Under the pieces are notes generated by a model that did no database searches, was not told the DNA's origin, and was given only the letters and a program-made list of their open reading frames with translations. A DNA stretch of 7,802 nucleotides, taken from positions 1 to 7,802 of the forward strand of contig JAKAHL010000086.1 in NCBI GenBank assembly GCA_021815005.1, given 5' to 3'. This document shows, piece after piece, positions 1-7,802 of the stretch (position 1 is its first letter; each line of letters starts with the position of its first letter). Made by a program: the position numbers and the translations under genes. This DNA is from Chloroflexota bacterium. Lineage in GTDB: Bacteria; Chloroflexota; Limnocylindria; Limnocylindrales; CSP1-4.

Positions 1-3012
<3,012 letters not shown>

Positions 3013-3020
3013 CGCGGGAG

Positions 3021-3026
3021 AGTATA
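3021..3026 (-). promoter_or_regulatory. Candidate -10 box (TATACT) for secA, leaderless type
   Basis: On the minus strand TATACT ends 8 bases before the secA ATG, so transcription would start at or within a few bases of the start codon. This AT-rich hexamer stands out in a very GC-rich gap. No purine-rich Shine-Dalgarno lies between it and the ATG, which fits a leaderless message. No good -35 box is seen about 17 bases upstream (that stretch reads CCGGCG), so the promoter call is tentative. Confidence 0.4.
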
Positions 3027-3039
3027 GGGTGAGGGCCCG

Positions 3040-3063
3040 CCTCCGCCGGTTCGCGGCCGGAGG
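3040..3063 (-). other. GC-rich hairpin between the small membrane gene and secA
   Basis: CCTCCG (3040-3045) pairs with CGGAGG (3058-3063), and the inner CCG (3046-3048) pairs with CGG (3054-3056). This leaves a single bulged base at 3057 and a five-base loop. The stem begins one base after the TAG of the small membrane gene. No T-run follows on either strand, so it is not a standard intrinsic terminator. It could be a weak terminator, a 3'-end stabiliser, or a chance product of high GC. Confidence 0.35.
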
Positions 3064-3064
3064 G

Positions 3065-3328
3065 CTACGCCCCGCCGAGTCTCCAGATTCCCGCCAGATA
3101 GCCCGCCATGACCACGACGAACGTGATCGCCGCCAGCGCCACCCAGAACGCCGCCGACCGTGCGGCCGAGGTGGGGTTCATCTCCGGGTTGGCGAGCTCG
3201 GGGAGCTTCCCGCCCTTGAGCGAGGCGCCCCAGCGCGACGAGCGCAGCCCCTCGCGCCACGTCGGGTCACTCCCGGTCCGGACCTCGAAACCGCCCTTCC
3301 CGTCCGGGCGGTGCAACTGCAGGCTCAT
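3065..3328 (-). CDS. Small protein with one C-terminal membrane segment, function unknown
   Basis: An 87-residue protein that I do not recognise. The first 55 residues are hydrophilic and net positive, with many Arg, Lys and Trp (LHRPDGKGG near the start, SSRWG near 30-34), and have no signal peptide. Residues about 59-82 form one hydrophobic segment (FWVALAAITFVVVMAGY), followed only by a few residues (IWRLGGA). This is a tail-anchored layout, with the N-terminal part probably in the cytoplasm by the positive-inside rule. The ATG at 3326-3328 is chosen because GGAG lies 4 bases upstream, and it falls 22 bases after the prs stop; an in-frame ATG at 3407-3409 would overlap prs in another frame. 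It is likely co-transcribed with gyrA and prs and lies just before secA. It lacks the SecE membrane-helix pattern, so I do not call it SecE. That it is real is supported by its spacing, ribosome site and membrane helix. Confidence 0.72.
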   Translation of the reverse strand: MSLQLHRPDGKGGFEVRTGSDPTWREGLRSSRWGASLKGGKLPELANPEMNPTSAARSAAFWVALAAITFVVVMAGYLAGIWRLGGA

Positions 3329-3332
3329 GGGT

Positions 3333-3336
3333 CTCC
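3333..3336 (-). promoter_or_regulatory. Ribosome binding site of the small membrane gene
   Basis: GGAG on the minus strand, in the context CACGGAGACCC, lies 4 bases before the ATG at 3326-3328. The spacing is slightly short but usable. It lies between the prs stop and this ATG and decides in favour of the 87-residue form over a longer upstream start. Confidence 0.55.
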
Positions 3337-3350
3337 GTGAGGTGGCGGGC

Positions 3351-4460
3351 TCAGGCGCCAGCCGATGCTGGTGCGGACAATGGTACGTCGTTGCCGGGGC
3401 CGGAGCCATCCGCCCCGTCGAGGGTCAGGCCGCCCGCCGCGCCGATCCCCTCGTCCCACAGGAGCATCTCCTGGGTGAAGGACGCCTCGGCGCCGAACAG
3501 GGCGCCCACGGACTCGCCCCGGTGGATCCGCTTGATGGCCTCGCCGACCAGCGGTGCCACCGAGAGCACCTTGAGCCTCGGGATTCGCTTCTCGGGCGGG
3601 AGCGGGATGGTGTCGGTGACCACCACCTCCGCCAGGTTCGACGCCGCGATGCGCTCGATGGCCGGGTCCGACAGGACCCCGTGCGTGGCGCAGGCGTGGA
3701 TCTCGTGGACGCCCTCGCGCTCGAGCGCGCGGGTGATCTCGATCAGCGTGCCCGCGGTGTCGATCTCGTCGTCCACGATGATCGCCCGGCGGCCGCGCAC
3801 GTCGCCGATGACGTTGATGACCTCGGCCCGGTCCAGGTTGCCGTGGCGCCGCTTCTCCACGATGGCGAGGGGGGCGTCCAGCAGCTCGGCGAACTGCCGG
3901 GCGCGCTTGGCGAAGCCGAGGTCCGTGACCACCACGCAGTCGTTCAGGTTCTTGTCGAGGAAGTAGCGGCTGAGCAGGTGGACCGCGGTCAGCTCGTCCA
4001 CGGGGATGTTGAAGAACCCCTGGATCTGGCCCTGGTGAAGGTCCATCGTGAGCAGCCGGTCCGCGCCGGCCACGGTGATCATGTCCGCGATCAGGCGGGC
4101 CGTGATGGGCACGCGCGGCTGGTCCTTCTTGTCGGAGCGGCCGTACGCGTAGTACGGCACGACGGCCGTGATCCGTCCGGCAGATGCCCGCTTGAAGGCG
4201 TCGATCATGATCAGCAGTTCCATGATCGACTGGTTGACCGGCCGCGAGGTGGGCTGGACCAGGAACACGTCCTTCTCCCGGACGTTGTCCAGGATGCGGA
4301 CGAAGATGTTCTCGTTGGCGAAGGTGAACACCTCCGCCCGGCCGGGACGGCCGCCCACATACGTGGCGATCTTGCGCGCCAGCTCCGGGTTGGCGTTGCC
4401 GTGGTAGATCTCGAACTGGTCCGCGTACACGGCTGCCTCCCGGTCGCTGAAGGCCGTCAC
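3351..4460 (-). CDS. prs: Ribose-phosphate pyrophosphokinase (PRPP synthetase)
   Basis: Makes PRPP from ribose 5-phosphate and ATP in the cytoplasm, feeding purine, pyrimidine, NAD, histidine and tryptophan synthesis. Motifs in order over 369 residues: an adenine-pocket segment [10 protein letters not shown] (47-56), QPTSRPVN (69-76), a [18 protein letters not shown] core, [12 protein letters not shown] (139-150, with D140 and H142), the flexible catalytic loop KRRHGN (203-208), and the PRPP-binding loop [10 protein letters not shown] (229-238). The homologous region ends near GESVGALF (316-322). About 47 further Gly/Ala/Pro-rich residues follow, so the protein is longer than the usual 310-320. 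The pocket and flexible loop differ from the common FxDGE and KRRPxPN forms. The start is the GTG at 4458-4460, overlapping the gyrA stop by four bases (GTGA), with a weak AAGGGA five bases upstream. This suggests translational coupling to gyrA. Identity is secure. Confidence 0.96.
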   Translation of the reverse strand: MTAFSDREAAVYADQFEIYHGNANPELARKIATYVGGRPGRAEVFTFANENIFVRILDNVREKDVFLVQPTSRPVNQSIMELLIMIDAFKRASAGRITAVVPYYAYGRSDKKDQPRVPITARLIADMITVAGADRLLTMDLHQGQIQGFFNIPVDELTAVHLLSRYFLDKNLNDCVVVTDLGFAKRARQFAELLDAPLAIVEKRRHGNLDRAEVINVIGDVRGRRAIIVDDEIDTAGTLIEITRALEREGVHEIHACATHGVLSDPAIERIAASNLAEVVVTDTIPLPPEKRIPRLKVLSVAPLVGEAIKRIHRGESVGALFGAEASFTQEMLLWDEGIGAAGGLTLDGADGSGPGNDVPLSAPASAGA

Positions 4461-7024
4461 GGGCGTCCCTTCACAGGCTCCGCCGGTGCTCCGCCGCCCG
4501 GCAGGGGACCGTCATTGTCGCCCATGGCCCCTCGCTCTGCCAGCCCGGCGCGGAACGCCGCGATGGCGGCGACCGAGTCGCCCTCCGCCAGGCGCATCAC
4601 GATCACGCCGCGGGCGGCCGCCGAGTAGCGGTTGATCGTGTTGGTCTCGGTGCGGATCACCTGGCCGCCGGCCGAGATGAGCATCAGCTCCTCGTCCGCG
4701 TCGGTGACCTGCTGGACCGCCGCCACGAGGCCTGTCTTGCGGCCCTCGAGCGCGATCAGCCGGACGCCCTGGCCGCCGCGGTGCTTGACGCGGAACTCCT
4801 TGAGCGGGACCCGCTTGCCGTAGCCGGTCTCGGTGAGGACCAGCAGGTCCGACCCGGGCTCCACCACGCTCATCGACACCACCGCGTCGCCCTGGCGGGC
4901 CAGCCGGATGCCGATCACGCCGCCGGCGTCGCGGCCCATCGGCCGCACCTCAGCCTCGTGGAACCGGGCGAGCATGCCCTGGCTCGTCGCGATGATGACG
5001 TCGTCCTGGCCGGCCGACACCGAGACCCAGGCCAGCTCGTCGCCGTCCGCGATCGTGATGGCGCGGATGCCGGTGGAGCGCACGCGCTCGAACTGCTCGA
5101 GCGGGGTCTTCTTGAGGATCCCCCGCCGGGTCGCGAGCACCAGATAGTGGCCGGGCTCGAAGTCCGGCAGGCAGATCGTCGCCACCGGGACCTCGCCCGA
5201 CTCCACCTGGACGCCGGGCAGGTTGATGATGGCCATGCCCTTCGCCTGCCGCGAGGCGTCGGGGATGGCGTGGACCTTGGCGCTGAACACGCGACCGCGG
5301 TTGGTGAAGAACAGCGCCCAGTCGTGGGTGTTCGCGGCGAGCAGGTGCTCGACCGCGTCCTCCTCGCGGGTCACGTGGCCGATGATCCCCTTGCCGCCGC
5401 GGTGCTGGCGGCGGTACGTGGCCACGGGCTGGCGCTTGATGTAGCCGCGCCGGCTGATCGTGACCACGACGTCCTCGTCGGCGATGAGGTCCTCGTCGGT
5501 CATCTCGCGGCTGGAGTCGTCCTGGACGCGCGTCCGGCGCTCGCCGGCGTACTTGCGCTTCAGCTCCGCCAGCTCGTCCTTGATGATCGAGAGCACGCGG
5601 GCGGGGTTGGCCAGGATGTCCTCCAGCTCGGCAATCAGCTGGATGACCGCGAGGTACTCGTCCTCGATCTTCTGGCGCTCGAGGGCGGCCAGCCGGGCGA
5701 GCCGCATGTCGAGGATCGCCTGCGCCTGGAGCTCGGACAGCCCGAAGCGTCCGATCAGGTTGTTGCGGGCGGTCTCCACATCCGCGGACTCGCGGATCGT
5801 CCGGATGACCTCGTCGAGGTTGTCGAGGGCGATCTTGAGGCCCTCGAGGATGTGCGCCCTGGCGCGCGCCTTCTCGAGGTCGTACTCGGTGCGCCGCCGG
5901 ACGATCTCGCGGCGGTGCTCAAGGTAGTGCCCGATGACGCTCTTGAGCGGCAGCGTCTGGGGCTGCCCGTCCACCAGGGCGAGCATGTTGAGGTTGAACG
6001 CGGTCTGCATGGCGGTGTGCTTGAACAGGTTGTTCAGCACCTTGTGCGGGTTCGCGTCCTTCTTGATCTCGATGTAGATCCGCATCCCGTCGCGATCGGA
6101 CTCGTCGCGCAGGTCGCTGATCCCGTCGAGCTTCTTGTCCTTGACGAGGTCCGCGATCTTCTCGAGCAGCGCCGCCTTGTTCACTTGGTACGGCAGCTCG
6201 GTGACGATGATCGCGGTCCGGTCGTGCCGGGCTTCCTCGAACGCCACCTGGGCGCGCATGACCACGCGGCCGTGGCCGTGGGCGTACATCTCGCGGATGG
6301 CGTCCACCGTCTCGTTCTCGCCGGTGAGCGAGTTGCGGCGGGTCTCGTAGCGGAAGATGGAGGCGCCGGTCGGGAAGTCGGGTCCCTTGACGTAGGTGCA
6401 CAGGTCGTCGTTCGTGATCGACGGGTCCGCGATGTACGCGACGACCGCGTCGGCGACCTCGCCCAGGTGGTGCGGCGGGATGTTGGTCGCCATGCCCACC
6501 GCGATGCCGGACGAGCCGTTGATCAGCAGATTGGGCAGCTTGGCCGGCAGGACCGACGGCTCCTTCTGCGTCCCGTCGTAGTTGTCGACGTAATCGACGG
6601 TGTCCTTGTCGATGTCGGCGAGCATCTCCGAGGAGATCGCCGTGAGGCGCGCCTCCGTGTACCGCATCGCCGCCGCGGAGTCGCCGTCCACGGAGCCGAA
6701 GTTGCCCTGGCCGTCCACCAGCGGGTAGCGCATGGAGAAGTCCTGCGCCAGCCGGACGAGGGCGTCGTACAGCGCCACGTCGCCGTGCGGGTGGTACTTG
6801 CCCATCACCTCGCCGACGATCGCGGCGCACTTGCGATAGGAGCTCGTGGCGGACAGGCCCATCTCGCCCATCGTGTACAGGATGCGGCGGTGGACGGGCT
6901 TGAGGCCGTCGCGCACGTCCGGCAGCGCCCGCGCGACGATGACGCTCATCGCGTAGTCGAGGTACGAGACGCGCATCTCGTCCTCGATGCGGATGGCTTG
7001 GACGTCGCCCAGATCGTCGGTCAC
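4457..7024 (-). CDS. gyrA: DNA gyrase subunit A
   Basis: GyrA is the breakage-reunion subunit of the A2B2 gyrase that introduces negative supercoils using ATP hydrolysed by GyrB. At 855 residues it has normal family length. The N-terminal winged-helix/tower region carries HPHGD (78-82), the catalytic tyrosine Y122 in AMRYTEARL, and the DNA-gate and coiled-coil parts up to about residue 490. The C-terminal half shows six repeated beta-pinwheel blades, recognisable by xxGxxxR patterns. QHRGGKG at 540-546 is a slightly altered GyrA box, which favours GyrA over the topoisomerase IV subunit ParC. A related HRGGQG lies at 748-753. The last 30 residues are Gly/Pro-rich. Residue 83, usually Ser, Thr or Ala, is Val here; D87 is kept. 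The start is the GTG at 7022-7024 with a good Shine-Dalgarno. The stop overlaps the prs start. No gyrB lies next to it in the window. Confidence 0.98.
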   Translation of the reverse strand: MTDDLGDVQAIRIEDEMRVSYLDYAMSVIVARALPDVRDGLKPVHRRILYTMGEMGLSATSSYRKCAAIVGEVMGKYHPHGDVALYDALVRLAQDFSMRYPLVDGQGNFGSVDGDSAAAMRYTEARLTAISSEMLADIDKDTVDYVDNYDGTQKEPSVLPAKLPNLLINGSSGIAVGMATNIPPHHLGEVADAVVAYIADPSITNDDLCTYVKGPDFPTGASIFRYETRRNSLTGENETVDAIREMYAHGHGRVVMRAQVAFEEARHDRTAIIVTELPYQVNKAALLEKIADLVKDKKLDGISDLRDESDRDGMRIYIEIKKDANPHKVLNNLFKHTAMQTAFNLNMLALVDGQPQTLPLKSVIGHYLEHRREIVRRRTEYDLEKARARAHILEGLKIALDNLDEVIRTIRESADVETARNNLIGRFGLSELQAQAILDMRLARLAALERQKIEDEYLAVIQLIAELEDILANPARVLSIIKDELAELKRKYAGERRTRVQDDSSREMTDEDLIADEDVVVTISRRGYIKRQPVATYRRQHRGGKGIIGHVTREEDAVEHLLAANTHDWALFFTNRGRVFSAKVHAIPDASRQAKGMAIINLPGVQVESGEVPVATICLPDFEPGHYLVLATRRGILKKTPLEQFERVRSTGIRAITIADGDELAWVSVSAGQDDVIIATSQGMLARFHEAEVRPMGRDAGGVIGIRLARQGDAVVSMSVVEPGSDLLVLTETGYGKRVPLKEFRVKHRGGQGVRLIALEGRKTGLVAAVQQVTDADEELMLISAGGQVIRTETNTINRYSAAARGVIVMRLAEGDSVAAIAAFRAGLAERGAMGDNDGPLPGGGAPAEPVKGRP

Positions 7025-7031
7025 GTGGGGG

Positions 7032-7039
7032 CTCTCCTC
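7032..7039 (-). promoter_or_regulatory. Ribosome binding site of gyrA
   Basis: GAGGAGAG on the minus strand, with its GAGGAG core ending 9 bases before the GTG at 7022-7024. It supports that GTG over the later in-frame ATG of the [10 protein letters not shown] segment. The whole gap to the upstream gene is 30 bases and shows no promoter or terminator, so gyrA is probably transcribed from further upstream. Confidence 0.75.
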
Positions 7040-7054
7040 GCGGTGCTCGGTCGG

Positions 7055-7802
7055 CTAGTTGCGGTCGATGGTGCGTCGCTCGGCGGGCGGCACGCCCACA
7101 CCGAGGCCGAGGAAGTCGGCGGCCGTCACCGCCGCGCGCGACGTGGACGGGGTGGCCGGGCGCCTGCGGACGCCGGCGAGAGCGGCCCGCAGTCGCAGGG
7201 CCGTGTCGGCGGGAAGGTTGGCCAGCGCGTCGCGGACGACCCTGGCGCGGTGGCCATCGTCGTCGGCCGCCGCCTCGGCTGCCGCGCGTTCCAGGAACGC
7301 GATGACCGCGCCGGCGTCCACGAGAAGCAGGCTGCGCAGCGCCCACGAGAGGCTCTTCTGCACGTCCGGCTCGCGGTCGCCGATGAGGTCCCCCACGATG
7401 CCAAGGCCGCGCCGGGCGGTCTCGGGCGTCCGACCCGCCCGGCGGTCAACGAACGGGATGGTCGCCACGGTGGAGCCGGCGAGACGCCGCTCCCAGCGCG
7501 AGGGGGAGTACACGAGCTGCTCCAGCTCCGCCCAGCGGTAGGGCTCGGCGAGGATGCCCCGACCGGCCACGCGCGCCAGGCTGTCCACGGTGACCCAGTC
7601 GGCAGCTGCCCGGGCCTCTCGCCGGACGAGTTGCCAGGCGCGCTCCGGCTCGATGGCGATCGCCCGTCCAAGCAGGTCGTGCGCGAGCCAGTGAAGCTCG
7701 AGGGGGCCCTCGCGGACGAGATGGTCGGCGATGTCGAGCAGCGTGGCCGGCCGGTCGTGCCGGGTGGCGGAGCGCAGGCCCCGGGCGGCGGCGGCGATGA
7801 GC
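7055..7802 (-). CDS. AlkD-like DNA alkylation repair glycosylase, HEAT-repeat (5' end beyond the window)
   Basis: The frame stays open to the right edge, giving 248 visible C-terminal residues; the start lies outside. It is an alpha-helical, HEAT-like protein. Numbering visible residues from the edge, the pattern matches the AlkD family (DNA alkylation repair enzyme), which excises N3- and N7-alkylated purines without base flipping. DWVTVDS carries W69 and D73, equivalent to W109 and D113 of Bacillus cereus AlkD. SRWERRLA carries R106 (R148), and QKSLSWALRS carries W153 (W187). All four DNA-lesion-contact positions are thus kept. The last 45 or so residues are Arg/Ala/Pro-rich and probably disordered. 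The TAG stop is 30 bases before gyrA, suggesting co-transcription. An internal GTG at 7586-7588 falls within the conserved segment and is not the start. The family assignment is by motif recall; substrate preference cannot be read from sequence. Confidence 0.82.
   Translation of the reverse strand, partial: LIAAAARGLRSATRHDRPATLLDIADHLVREGPLELHWLAHDLLGRAIAIEPERAWQLVRREARAAADWVTVDSLARVAGRGILAEPYRWAELEQLVYSPSRWERRLAGSTVATIPFVDRRAGRTPETARRGLGIVGDLIGDREPDVQKSLSWALRSLLLVDAGAVIAFLERAAAEAAADDDGHRARVVRDALANLPADTALRLRAALAGVRRRPATPSTSRAAVTAADFLGLGVGVPPAERRTIDRN

Noticed and set aside
3040..3063. A rho-independent terminator
   Set aside because: The stem is strong but no T-run follows it on the minus strand (the sequence continues CGGGCCCTC), so I list it only as a hairpin.
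3065..3328. The small membrane protein as SecE
   Set aside because: Size and single helix are compatible, but the conserved Trp-Pro amphipathic segment before the SecE membrane helix is absent.
3065..3409. A longer, 114-residue form of the small membrane protein
   Set aside because: Its start would lie inside the 3' end of prs, and the extra residues are unremarkable. The ATG at 3326-3328 has a GGAG just upstream.
3108..4628. A 506-codon open frame on the plus strand
   Set aside because: It is antisense to prs and the small membrane gene and shows no recognisable domain; prs has clear catalytic motifs.
4457..7024. ParC (topoisomerase IV) instead of GyrA
   Set aside because: A GyrA box (QHRGGKG) and six pinwheel blades are present, which favours GyrA.
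5919..7346. A 475-codon minus-strand frame overlapping gyrA
   Set aside because: It is gyrA read one frame off: an Arg/Gly/Pro-rich translation without motifs, and it crosses the boundary between gyrA and the alkD-like gene.

Overview
This window is a GC-rich stretch, roughly two thirds G+C by eye. All its genes lie on the minus strand and are packed tightly, as in a bacterial housekeeping chromosome segment. Reading in the direction of transcription (high to low coordinate) they are: the C-terminal part of an AlkD-like DNA alkylation repair glycosylase (cut by the right edge), gyrA (DNA gyrase subunit A), prs (ribose-phosphate pyrophosphokinase), an 87-residue protein with one C-terminal membrane segment, and secA (cut by the left edge, just before its expected zinc-binding tail). 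There is no gene-free stretch longer than about 52 bases. I see no mobile element, CRISPR array, tRNA or rRNA.

The organism cannot be named with confidence. GTG starts for gyrA and prs, strong G/C third-position bias, a charged insertion near the SecA N-terminus and a long Pro/Ala-rich SecA tail suggest a high-GC bacterium of the Chloroflexota/Actinomycetota side of the tree. A Chloroflexota lineage is my best guess, at low confidence.

Layout: the alkD-like gene ends 30 bases before gyrA, and that gap holds a good Shine-Dalgarno. gyrA and prs overlap by four bases (GTGA). The small membrane protein starts 22 bases after prs. secA follows after a 52-base gap, the most regulatory-looking spot in the window: it holds a GC-rich hairpin, then a -10-like TATACT only 8 bases before the secA ATG, with no Shine-Dalgarno. 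The simplest reading is one unit from alkD-like through the small membrane gene, with secA possibly having its own promoter and a very short or absent leader.

The genes belong to different processes: base excision repair, DNA supercoiling, PRPP supply for nucleotide and amino acid synthesis, and protein export. I do not see an undescribed multi-gene system. The points worth checking are valine at GyrA residue 83 (the quinolone-contact position), the putative leaderless secA promoter, the unrecognised small membrane protein before secA, altered adenine-pocket residues and a C-terminal extension in Prs, and the SecA insertion and long linker. The longest open frames on the plus strand are antisense shadows of these genes.
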